Below, one piece after another: positions 53,772 to 64,000 of a stretch of 64,000 nucleotides of DNA (position 1 is its first letter; the number at the start of each line of letters is the position of its first letter). Under the pieces are notes generated by a model. The model was not told the DNA's origin. It saw nothing but the letters and a program-made list of their open reading frames with translations, and ran no database searches. A program made the position numbers and the translations under genes. The stretch comes from an uncultured beta proteobacterium (GTDB lineage Bacteria; Pseudomonadota; Gammaproteobacteria; Burkholderiales; Burkholderiaceae_C), in the NCBI GenBank assembly GCA_903828665.1, contig CAIKMZ010000064.1, forward strand, positions 1 to 64,000. Direction: 5' to 3'.

Positions 53772-54263
53772 ATGAGCCTCCTGAAAAGGATCTTGCGCCG
53801 GATTTTCTTCCTGCTGTTCGCAGCGCTGCTGCTGTTCGAGGAATGGGGCTGGGAGCCGCTGGCCCGGCTCTTCGCGCGGCTGGCGCGCCTGCCGCTGTGG
53901 GCGCGCATCGAGCGCAGCATCACGGGCCTGTCGCCGATCGGCGCGCTGCTGGTCTTCGGTGTGCCGGTGCTGACCCTGTTCCCGGTGAAACTGCTCGCGC
54001 TCTACCTGTTCGGCCGCGGCCAGACCACATTCGGGCTGGTGCTGCTGCTCGGCGCCAAAGTCGCGGGGACGGCCGTGCTGGCGCGACTGTTCCAACTGAC
54101 GCAACCGGCGCTGATGCGTTTGGCCTGGTTTGCCCTCTGGTATCCGCGCTGGAAAGCCTGGAAGGACGCCATCCTGGCCGAGGTGCACAACTCCGTTGTC
54201 TGGCGCTCCGCGCAGGATCTCAAACGCAGGACCAAGGCTTGGTGGGTGCAGTGGCGGCCTTGA
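53772..54263 (+). CDS. Hypothetical inner-membrane protein
   Basis: This 163-residue protein has a hydrophobic N-terminal segment (IFFLLFAALLLFEEWGWEPL) and two further hydrophobic stretches (about 55-80 and 88-105). An arginine/tryptophan-rich basic tail (KRRTKAWWVQWRP) ends it. I recognise no named family, although the intact frame, the position 28 bp after ycaO and matching codon use indicate a real gene. Confidence 0.78.
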   Translation: MSLLKRILRRIFFLLFAALLLFEEWGWEPLARLFARLARLPLWARIERSITGLSPIGALLVFGVPVLTLFPVKLLALYLFGRGQTTFGLVLLLGAKVAGTAVLARLFQLTQPALMRLAWFALWYPRWKAWKDAILAEVHNSVVWRSAQDLKRRTKAWWVQWRP

Positions 54264-54321
54264 TCCGCCGCCGGTCATTGGTGGTGGTGGCCCGCCATGA
54301 AACGAATGGCAAAATGAAACC

Positions 54322-55080
54322 ATGACCGATGATCTGATTCCCCAATGGAGCGCGCCGGTGCGGGTGCGTGCGCTGTGCACAACACGCGGCGGGGGTGTTT
54401 CGCAAGCCCCGTACGATTCGTTCAACCTCGGTGAGCATGTCGGGGACGCGCCGCAGGCCGTGGCCGCCAATCGTGAGACGCTGGTGCGGTCCATGGCGGC
54501 GCGCCCGGTCTTTCTGTCGCAGGTGCATGGAACGCAGGTCATGATCCTGTCGGCCGACCGCGGACAGGGCATGGCGGCCGATGCCAGCCTGACCACGCTC
54601 TCCGGCTTGGCCTGCACGATCATGGTGGCCGACTGCCTGCCTGTGCTGTTCACCAACCTGCGCGGCAGCGTCGTGGCGGCGGCGCACGCCGGCTGGCGCG
54701 GGCTGGCCGGGTTGGACGGGCAGGGCGTGCTGGAGCAGACGCTGAGCGCGCTCGCGGCAGCCGGCGCCGCTTCGGACATCATGGCCTGGCTTGGCCCCTG
54801 CATCGGGCCGCAGGCCTTCGAGGTCGGAGACGAGGTGCGCGCGGCTTTCACGGCGCACGATGCGGCGGCACAGGCCTTGTTCAAGCCGTTGTCTGGCGGC
54901 AAATGGCTGGCCGATCTGGCGGGGCTGGCACGGCGCCGGCTGCGCGCGGCCGGCGTACAGCAGCTGTACGGCAACGATGGCAGCCAGCCGTGGTGCACGG
55001 TCGGCAATCCGCAGCGCTACTTCTCGCATCGGCGCGACCGTGTGAGCGGCCGCATGGCAGCCTGCATCTGGCTCGTCTGA
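54322..55080 (+). CDS. pgeF: Peptidoglycan editing factor PgeF / multicopper-like laccase-domain protein
   Basis: This 252-residue protein of the YfiH/DUF152 family has zinc-ligand regions VHGTQV (His), VADCLPVLF (Cys) and AAHAGWRGL (His), with RGGGVS near the N-terminus. E. coli PgeF removes mis-incorporated residues from peptidoglycan precursors, and relatives have purine-nucleoside activity. The start MTDDLIPQWSAP at 54322 is chosen. It stands between the ycaO group and the PHA operon. Confidence 0.93.
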   Translation: MTDDLIPQWSAPVRVRALCTTRGGGVSQAPYDSFNLGEHVGDAPQAVAANRETLVRSMAARPVFLSQVHGTQVMILSADRGQGMAADASLTTLSGLACTIMVADCLPVLFTNLRGSVVAAAHAGWRGLAGLDGQGVLEQTLSALAAAGAASDIMAWLGPCIGPQAFEVGDEVRAAFTAHDAAAQALFKPLSGGKWLADLAGLARRRLRAAGVQQLYGNDGSQPWCTVGNPQRYFSHRRDRVSGRMAACIWLV

Positions 55081-55188
55081 AGCCGGTTGCCGGAAAAATC
55101 GGCGTTTGCGATACCTGTCAGCATTTCGAAGGCCAAGACCTGAGATACTTGGCTCTTCACGCATGACCAAACGAAGGCAGGAGCAAGC

Positions 55189-56910
55189 ATGACACCGGAT
55201 ACACCTGAATTTTGGGCGCAGTCGGCGCAGCAGTTTCAGCAGTCCCTGAGCGACGGCTGGAGCAAGGCCTTCGAAGCCTTCCAGAACATGGACATGGGCG
55301 CCATCGCACCGAGACTTGGCGCCGCCGCCAGCGCGCCTGAAATCCATTTTGCGCCAGAGAAGCTGCAGGCGTTGCAACAGCAGTACCTGGAAGAAGCGGC
55401 CAAGCTCTGGACACAAGGCTTTCAGGGCAAGCCGCCAGTGGCCGACAAGCGCTTTGCCGCGCAGGCCTGGAGCGAGAACCCGGTTGCCGCTTTCTCTGCC
55501 GCCGCCTACCTGCTCAACACCCGCACGCTGATGGGCTTGGCCGACGCGGTGCAGACCGACGCCAAGACGCGCGCGCGCATCCGTTTTGCGGTTGAACAGC
55601 TCACGGCAGCAGCTGCGCCGAGCAATTTCATGGTCTTCAATGCCGACGCGCAGAAGAAGGCCATCGAGACCAAGGGCGAGAGCGTTGCCCGGGGTTTGAC
55701 CAATCTGATCCACGACATGCGCCAAGGCCATGTGTCGATGACCGACGAGAGCATTTTCGAAGTCGGCAAGAACGTCGCCACCACCGAGGGCGCCGTGGTC
55801 TTCGAGAACGAACTGTTCCAGCTGATCGAATACAAGCCGCTGACGGCCAAGGTCTACGAGAAGCCGTTCCTGCTGGTTCCGCCGTGTATCAACAAGTTCT
55901 ACATCCTGGATCTGCAGCCCGAGAATTCGCTGATCCGCTACGCGGTGTCGCAGGGCCAGCGCACCTTTGTCATCAGCTGGCGCAACCCGGATGCCTCGCT
56001 GGCAAACAAGACCTGGGACAACTACGTCGAAGATGCCGTGATCAAGGCGATCGCCGTCACGCAGGAGATCAGCGGCGCCAAGAGCATCAACACGCTGGGC
56101 TTTTGCGTCGGCGGCACGCTGCTGGGCTGCGCCCTGGCGGTGCTGGCGGCGCGCGGTGAAAAGCCGGCGTCGAGCGCCACCTTCCTGACGTCGTTCCTCG
56201 ACTTCAGCGACACCGGCGTGCTCGACGTCTTCATCGATGAGTCGTTCGTCAATTACCGCGAAAAGGAAATGGGCAAGGGCGGCCTGATGAAAGGCAACGA
56301 CCTGGCCAGCACCTTCAGCTTTCTGCGCCCGAATGACCTGGTGTGGAACTACGTGGTCGGCAACTACCTCAAGGGCGAGACGCCGCCGGCGTTCGACCTG
56401 CTGTACTGGAACAGCGACTGCACCAATCTGCCGGGCCCGTTCTACGCCTGGTACCTGCGCAATACCTACCTGGAGAACCGGCTGGTCAAGCCCGGCACGG
56501 CGACCGTCTGCGGCGTCAAGATCGATCTGCGCACGCTCGACATGCCGGTCTACATCTACGGTTCGCGCGAAGACCACATCGTGCCGATCGGCGGAGCCTA
56601 CGCCTCGACCCGGGCCCTGACCGGCAAGCGCCGTTTTGTGATGGGCGCATCCGGCCATATCGCCGGAGTCATCAATCCGCCCTCGGCCAAGAAGCGCAGC
56701 CACTGGACGCGCGAAGACGGCAATTTTCCCAAGACCCACGCAGAATGGCTGGCCGGCGCCACCGAGCATCCCGGCAGCTGGTGGACCGACTGGTCGACCT
56801 GGCTCAAGAGCCATGCCGGCAAGCAGGTCGCCGCGCCCAAGACCTACGGCAAGGGCAAATACAAGTCGATCGAGCCGGCCCCGGGCCGTTACGTGAAGGT
56901 CAAGGCCTGA
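55189..56910 (+). CDS. phaC: Class I polyhydroxyalkanoate synthase
   Basis: This 573-residue granule-associated enzyme polymerises 3-hydroxyacyl-CoA. The alpha/beta-hydrolase core shows the lipase-like box GFCVGGTLLG with nucleophile Cys306, Asp462 in REDHIV and His490 in GASGHIAGV, completing the triad. Length and a single-subunit layout fit class I (short-chain monomers such as 3-hydroxybutyrate). The start MTPDTPEFWAQ has GCAGGAGC upstream. It is first of phaC-phaA-phaB. Confidence 0.97.
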   Translation: MTPDTPEFWAQSAQQFQQSLSDGWSKAFEAFQNMDMGAIAPRLGAAASAPEIHFAPEKLQALQQQYLEEAAKLWTQGFQGKPPVADKRFAAQAWSENPVAAFSAAAYLLNTRTLMGLADAVQTDAKTRARIRFAVEQLTAAAAPSNFMVFNADAQKKAIETKGESVARGLTNLIHDMRQGHVSMTDESIFEVGKNVATTEGAVVFENELFQLIEYKPLTAKVYEKPFLLVPPCINKFYILDLQPENSLIRYAVSQGQRTFVISWRNPDASLANKTWDNYVEDAVIKAIAVTQEISGAKSINTLGFCVGGTLLGCALAVLAARGEKPASSATFLTSFLDFSDTGVLDVFIDESFVNYREKEMGKGGLMKGNDLASTFSFLRPNDLVWNYVVGNYLKGETPPAFDLLYWNSDCTNLPGPFYAWYLRNTYLENRLVKPGTATVCGVKIDLRTLDMPVYIYGSREDHIVPIGGAYASTRALTGKRRFVMGASGHIAGVINPPSAKKRSHWTREDGNFPKTHAEWLAGATEHPGSWWTDWSTWLKSHAGKQVAAPKTYGKGKYKSIEPAPGRYVKVKA

Positions 56911-56948
56911 TTTTTTTAGTCAATTTTTTACCGTCCTGGAGATAAGAA

Positions 56949-58127
<1,179 letters not shown>

Positions 58128-58226
58128 CGACTGCACTGGTGTTTTCCTCAATGACGGCAGTGCCATGAACCGATATAGTGGACTGCGTTACCGCGCCTCT
58201 CAACATCAATAAACCGGAGTAAGAAA

Positions 58227-58964
58227 ATGAGTCAAAAAGTAGCGTATGTCACAGGCGGTATGGGTGGCATCGGAACCGCCATCTGCCAGCGCCTGTCCAA
58301 GGAAGGATTCACGGTCATCGCCGGCTGCGGCCCGACCCGCGACCATGCCAAGTGGCTGGCCGAGCAAAAGGCGCTGGGGTACACGTTCTATGCATCCGTC
58401 GGCAATGTCGGCGACTGGAATTCCACGGTGCAGGCGTTCACTGAAGCCAAGGCCGCGCACGGTGCGATCGATGTGCTGGTGAACAACGCCGGCATCACGC
58501 GCGACCGCATGTTCGTGAAGATGACCCGCGAGGACTGGGATGCCGTGATCGAGACCAACCTGAACTCCATGTTCAACGTCACCAAGCAGGTGATTGCCGA
58601 CATGGTGGACAAGGGCTGGGGGCGGATCATCAACATCTCGTCGGTCAACGGTGCCAAGGGCCAGGCCGGCCAGACCAATTACTCGGCAGCCAAGGCCGGC
58701 ATGCACGGCTTCACGATGGCGCTGGCGCAGGAACTCGCGACCAAGGGCGTGACCGTCAACACGGTCAGCCCGGGCTACATCGGCACCGACATGGTCAAGG
58801 CGATCCGACAGGACGTGCTCGACAAGATCGTGGCCACGGTGCCCGTCAAGCGCCTGGGCGAGCCCAGCGAGATCGCATCGATCATCGCCTGGATCGCGTC
58901 CGACGAAGGCGGCTACTCGACCGGTGCCGATTTCTCGGTCAACGGCGGCCTGCACATGGGCTGA
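58227..58964 (+). CDS. phaB: Acetoacetyl-CoA reductase
   Basis: This 245-residue SDR reduces acetoacetyl-CoA to (R)-3-hydroxybutyryl-CoA with NADPH. It has the cofactor loop TGGMGGIG, NNAGITRDRMF, catalytic Ser in SSVNG, YSAAKAG and SPGYIGTDM. It is last of phaCAB, 99 bp after phaA (GGAGTAAG upstream). A terminator follows at 58986. Confidence 0.97.
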   Translation: MSQKVAYVTGGMGGIGTAICQRLSKEGFTVIAGCGPTRDHAKWLAEQKALGYTFYASVGNVGDWNSTVQAFTEAKAAHGAIDVLVNNAGITRDRMFVKMTREDWDAVIETNLNSMFNVTKQVIADMVDKGWGRIINISSVNGAKGQAGQTNYSAAKAGMHGFTMALAQELATKGVTVNTVSPGYIGTDMVKAIRQDVLDKIVATVPVKRLGEPSEIASIIAWIASDEGGYSTGADFSVNGGLHMG

Positions 58965-58985
58965 GGCCGGTTTGCGGCACGTACG

Positions 58986-59010
58986 AAGCCCGCGTTTGCG
59001 GGCTTTTTTG
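58986..59010 (+). terminator. Rho-independent terminator after phaB
   Basis: An 8-bp GC-rich stem AAGCCCGC/GCGGGCTT with a four-base loop GTTT is followed by TTTTTGTTT, about 22 bp after the phaB stop. Confidence 0.9.
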
Positions 59011-59050
59011 TTTGGGCCGGGAGGGTGGCCCGGGCTGTGCCGATGCCAAT

Positions 59051-59743
59051 CTAGCGCGCTGCAACCAGATTAATCCGGCCGGCAAAAGCGTAGCCTCGGG
59101 TGTTCGTGAACTTGATCAATGACTCCTCGCCGAGCTTTGACCGCAGCCGGCTGATCATCACCTTGAGTGCGCGCGGGTCGTATGTGCCGGGTTGCTTGCC
59201 GATTGCGAGCATCAGGTCGTCACGGCCGCACGTGAAATTCGGGCTTTGCGCGAAGGTTTGGAGCAGCAGCGTCTCCGTGAAGTTCAGTTTCACGGTATTG
59301 CCGCCTGGCGAGGTGATCTGCATGTCGATCGCATCGAGAACCCAGGCCGGCGCGGATGGCACCTTGGCCTGGGGCAGCCTGCGCGCAATTGACTTGATGG
59401 CCGCTTCGAGTTCATCCGGTGCGGCCGGCTTCACCAGGTAAATGTCTGCGCCTTCCCGCATGCCCTCCACGCGCTCTTCGACGGCGCTGCGCCCGGACAG
59501 CATGACGATGCCCAGATCGGGGTGGCTGTTGCGCAGCCGCCGCGCAATCGACAGGCCGTCCTCGCCCGGCAGCCCCAGGTCCAGCACCAGCACGCGCCAA
59601 GGGCAACCATTTTTCATCGCCGCATCGAACCCGGCGCCGTCGCTGAATGCGCTTGGCTTCATGCCGCATCTCGACAGGTTGTACATCAAGAGATTGCGCA
59701 AAGTCTCGTCGTCTTCGATGATGGCAACGGGGATATTTTTCAT
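59051..59743 (-). CDS. OmpR/PhoB-family response regulator (orphan)
   Basis: This 230-residue protein has a receiver domain (Asp10-11 acid pair, phospho-acceptor Asp55 in VLVLDLGLPGEDG, Ser/Thr and Lys in MLSGRS and LVKPA). A winged-helix DNA-binding domain follows (FTETLLLQTF ... ALKVMISRLRSKLG ... TRGYAFAGRI). The start MKNIPVAIIEDDE at 59743 fits the fold. No sensor kinase gene is adjacent, so the partner is unknown. A tandem direct repeat about 75 bp upstream may be its own operator. Confidence 0.92.
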   Translation of the reverse strand: MKNIPVAIIEDDETLRNLLMYNLSRCGMKPSAFSDGAGFDAAMKNGCPWRVLVLDLGLPGEDGLSIARRLRNSHPDLGIVMLSGRSAVEERVEGMREGADIYLVKPAAPDELEAAIKSIARRLPQAKVPSAPAWVLDAIDMQITSPGGNTVKLNFTETLLLQTFAQSPNFTCGRDDLMLAIGKQPGTYDPRALKVMISRLRSKLGEESLIKFTNTRGYAFAGRINLVAAR

Positions 59744-60121
59744 ATCTGACTTCCTACTACAGAGGTGAGATCTGCATGCTCGGTCGCTGGATGACGTTGG
59801 ATGTTCTGGTACAAGCACCTAATGTAATCAAATGTAATGTTCCGCGCTTGTCGATCTTCGCATCCAATGGAAATAGGCCGGACGGATGGGCGCCGCTCCT
59901 GGGCTTTTCCGGGAATCCGCCTCCCAGCGTTTCGCTTGAATGGCTTGACTTTCCATGATGCGTTCAGGATAGCCCCCGAAAGAGGGCACCCCATGCGATT
60001 TGTCAATTGGAGCCAAAGCGAGCCCGCCCGCGACCGATCGCCATTCAGCGTTTCCGGTACTCAGGCATCAGTCAAACGACAGGCCGGGCTCGGGGCCAGG
60101 CTCTGGCAACCCCCGCCACCG
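59744..60121. other. Non-coding gap upstream of the response regulator
   Basis: This 378 bp gap holds no credible gene. The AT-rich part near 59819-59838 carries a tandem direct repeat, listed separately. The rest is unremarkable GC-rich sequence leading to the 3' end of the ABC-F gene, with no hairpin-plus-T-run terminator obvious to the eye. Confidence 0.6.
59819..59838 (-). promoter_or_regulatory. Tandem 10-bp direct repeat, possible regulator binding site
   Basis: On the minus strand ATTACATTTG is followed directly by ATTACATTAG, two 10-bp repeats with one mismatch. OmpR-family regulators bind head-to-tail repeats with about this spacing. The site is roughly 75 bp upstream of the response-regulator start. 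Confidence 0.5.
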
Positions 60122-62074
60122 TCAGGCCGTGGCGGCTTCGAGCTGGGTGGACAGCGTCAGCCACTGCTCTTCGAGGCTTTGCAGTTCGTCGTTGACCACC
60201 TTGAGCCGCATGCCGAGTTCGGCGAAGTCGGCTGGCGGTGGTGCGGCGCACAGGTGCGCCTCCAGTGCGCCGCCTTCGCCCTGCAGCGTGGCCATGCGCG
60301 CCTCGATGTCTTCGAGCTGGCGCTTGAGCGTGCCGCGCGCGGCCGGCTTGGCCTTGGCGGGTATGGCGGCCTGCGCCTGGGCCTTGCGCTCGGCCTTGGC
60401 GCTGGCACTGCTGGCCTCCTTGATCGCTTCGCGCTGGCGCTTGGCTTCGTCGAGCAGGTAGCGCTGGTAGTCGTCGAGGTCGCCGTCGAACGGCGAGACG
60501 CCGCCGCGCGAGACCATCCAGAATTCGTCGCAGACTGCGCGCAGCAGGGCGCGGTCATGGCTGACCAGCATCACCGTGCCTTCGAACTCGTTGAGCGCCA
60601 TGGACAGCGCCTCGCGCGTGGCCAGGTCCAGGTGGTTGGTCGGCTCATCGAGCAGCAGCAGGTTGGGGCGCTGCCAGACGATCATGCACAGCACCAGGCG
60701 CGCCTTCTCGCCGCCGCTCATGCTGCCCACGGCCTGCTTGACCATGTCGCCGCCGAAATTGAAGGTGCCCAAAAAGCTGCGCAGGTCCTGCTCGCGCGTC
60801 GCCTGGCCGGCGATCCTGCCGGCGGCCGTCAGATCTTTCGCGAGCCGGATCATGTGCTCCAGCGGCGTGTCGGTCGGGCGCAGCACGTCGAGCTCCTGCT
60901 GGGCGAAGTAGCCGATGTTCAGCCCCTTGCCTTCGGTCATCTCGCCGCCGATCGGCTGCAGCGCGCGCGCCACGGTCTTGACCAGTGTCGATTTGCCCTG
61001 GCCGTTGGCGCCCAGGATGCCGATGCGCTGGCCCGCCAGCACCGAGCGGCTGACGTTGTTGACGATCACCGTCGGTGGCGTGCCCGGCGGACTGCCTTCG
61101 GGCGGCGGGTAGCCGAAGCTCACGCCCTGCATCGACAGCATCGGATTGGGCAGATTGGCCGGTTCCTTGAACTCGAAGGTGAAATCCGCATCGGCCAGCA
61201 GCGGCGCGATCTTCTCCATGCGGTCGAGAGCCTTGACGCGGCTTTGCGCCTGCTTGGCCTTGCTCGCCTTTGCCTTGAAGCGCGCGATGAACTTCTGCAG
61301 GTGGGCAATTTTGTCCTGCTGCTTGGAGAAGGCGTTTTGCTGCAGTTCCATCTGCTCGGCACGCAGGTCCTCGAACTTGCTGTAGTTGCCGCCGTAGCGC
61401 ACAAGCTTGGACGCGTCGATGTGCAGCGTGACATTGGTCACCGCGTCGAGAAACTCGCGGTCGTGGCTGATCACGATCATCGTGCCTTCGTATTTCTTGA
61501 GCCATGTTTCCAGCCAGACCAGCGCGTCGAGGTCCAAGTGATTGGTCGGCTCGTCAAGCAGCAGCAGGTCCGACGGGCACATCAGCGCGCGCGCCAGTTG
61601 CAGCCGCATGCGCCAGCCGCCGGAGAAACTATTGACCGGATTGGTGAGCTCGGTGGTCTTGAAGCCCAGCCCCAGGATCAGCGCCTGGGCGCGCGCCGGC
61701 GCGTCGTGCGAGCCGGCGTCGTGCAGCGCCATGTAGGCGTGCGCCATGCGGTCGTAGTCGTCTGTCGCCTCGGCGGCCGTGACCTCCTGCTGCGCTGCCA
61801 GCAGCGTGGTGTCGCCTTCGACCACGAAGTCGGTGGCGCTCTGCTCGGTCTCGGGCATGTCCTGCGCCACCTGGCCCATGCGCCACTGCGCCGGGATGCT
61901 GTATTCGCCGCCGTCCTCGTGCAGCGTGCCGTTGAAGAGCGCGAACAGCGAAGACTTGCCGGCCCCGTTGCGCCCGACTAGGCCCACTTTTTCACCCGGA
62001 TTGAGGGTGACGGTGGCGCCGTCGAGCAGCACCTTGACGCCGCGGCGCAGGGTGACATTTTTAAGAGTAATCAA
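60122..62074 (-). CDS. ABC-F family ATPase (YheS-like)
   Basis: This 650-residue protein has two ABC nucleotide-binding domains on one chain and no membrane segments. Walker A motifs are GRNGAGKS (about 36) and GANGQGKS, signature loops are NSFSGGWRMRL and SMSGGEKARL, and Walker B motifs are LLLLDEPTNHLD in both. A linker region between the domains and a C-terminal coiled-coil extension (KAERKAQAQAA ...) fit YheS. ABC-F proteins act on ribosomes, freeing stalled complexes or tuning translation; no drug target is implied by its context. It lies 9 bp after prmB. Confidence 0.92.
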   Translation of the reverse strand: MITLKNVTLRRGVKVLLDGATVTLNPGEKVGLVGRNGAGKSSLFALFNGTLHEDGGEYSIPAQWRMGQVAQDMPETEQSATDFVVEGDTTLLAAQQEVTAAEATDDYDRMAHAYMALHDAGSHDAPARAQALILGLGFKTTELTNPVNSFSGGWRMRLQLARALMCPSDLLLLDEPTNHLDLDALVWLETWLKKYEGTMIVISHDREFLDAVTNVTLHIDASKLVRYGGNYSKFEDLRAEQMELQQNAFSKQQDKIAHLQKFIARFKAKASKAKQAQSRVKALDRMEKIAPLLADADFTFEFKEPANLPNPMLSMQGVSFGYPPPEGSPPGTPPTVIVNNVSRSVLAGQRIGILGANGQGKSTLVKTVARALQPIGGEMTEGKGLNIGYFAQQELDVLRPTDTPLEHMIRLAKDLTAAGRIAGQATREQDLRSFLGTFNFGGDMVKQAVGSMSGGEKARLVLCMIVWQRPNLLLLDEPTNHLDLATREALSMALNEFEGTVMLVSHDRALLRAVCDEFWMVSRGGVSPFDGDLDDYQRYLLDEAKRQREAIKEASSASAKAERKAQAQAAIPAKAKPAARGTLKRQLEDIEARMATLQGEGGALEAHLCAAPPPADFAELGMRLKVVNDELQSLEEQWLTLSTQLEAATA

Positions 62075-62083
62075 GGGAATCGA

Positions 62084-64000
<1,917 letters not shown>

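Noticed and set aside
58133-58164. GCACTG...CAGTGC hairpin between phaA and phaB
   Set aside because: The stem is short, the loop long and no T-run follows; a reduced-read-through role is possible but not supported.

Overview
This 64 kb window is gene-dense, GC-rich chromosome from a betaproteobacterium, most likely Burkholderiales and close to Comamonadaceae. That placement is an inference from the gene set: phaCAB, a fused indolepyruvate oxidoreductase, a tandem glycine riboswitch before gcvTHP, and betaproteobacterial ValRS, ClpB and YcaO. No rRNA, tRNA, CRISPR array, prophage or plasmid module was seen. Nearly everything is housekeeping or central metabolism. The accessory material is an IS110/IS1111-type insertion sequence (one complete copy, plus one copy end at base 1) and several families of intergenic repeats.

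Layout. 1-183: end of an IS copy abutting a REP-like palindrome. 0.2-9.7 kb: valS (with an odd in-frame palindromic insert), the peroxide-defence genes ahpC/ahpF divergent from yaaA-queF, then ackA and a dienoyl-CoA isomerase. 9.7-14.4 kb: two large signalling genes (PAS-GGDEF-EAL and CheB-CheR-PAS) that overlap each other and the isomerase gene by 4 bp. 14.5-22.2 kb: fused indolepyruvate ferredoxin oxidoreductase, dinB, and a Pat-type acyl-CoA synthetase/acetyltransferase. 22.3-26.1 kb: moaE, an unknown gene, and clpB with a sigma-32-like promoter. 26.1-26.5 kb: a dispersed repeat. 26.5-31.3 kb: gcvP, gcvH and gcvT under a tandem glycine riboswitch. 31.3-36.4 kb: ETF-ubiquinone oxidoreductase, an SDR, an EamA transporter, ubiC running without a stop into a thioesterase, and a CMD-family protein.

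36.36-37.93 kb: complete IS. 38-43.6 kb: a CMD-family protein, a Gdt1-like Mn2+ exporter, a PAS-LuxR regulator divergent from scoAB, a DinG-like helicase and a small membrane protein. 43.7-50.9 kb: diguanylate cyclase, DUF389 and SH3-like exported protein pair, EcsC-like protein, a thioredoxin-like protein, an exonuclease/GIY-YIG fusion and a Nudix hydrolase. 50.9-55.1 kb: FAH-family hydrolase, ABM protein, ycaO, a membrane protein and pgeF. 55.2-59.0 kb: phaC-phaA-phaB with a terminator. 59.05-64 kb: an OmpR-type regulator, an ABC-F ATPase, prmB and dapE, which runs off the right edge.

Metabolic themes: polymer storage (phaCAB), acetoacetate use (scoAB), fatty-acid and amino-acid oxidation (isomerase, ETF-QO, indolepyruvate oxidoreductase, gcv) and acetyl-CoA/acetate handling (ackA, Pat) feed the same acetyl-CoA pool. 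The most interesting non-coding signals are the IS with its probable guide-RNA regions and REP-loop target, the palindrome inside valS, and candidate operators beside the PAS-LuxR and OmpR-type regulators.
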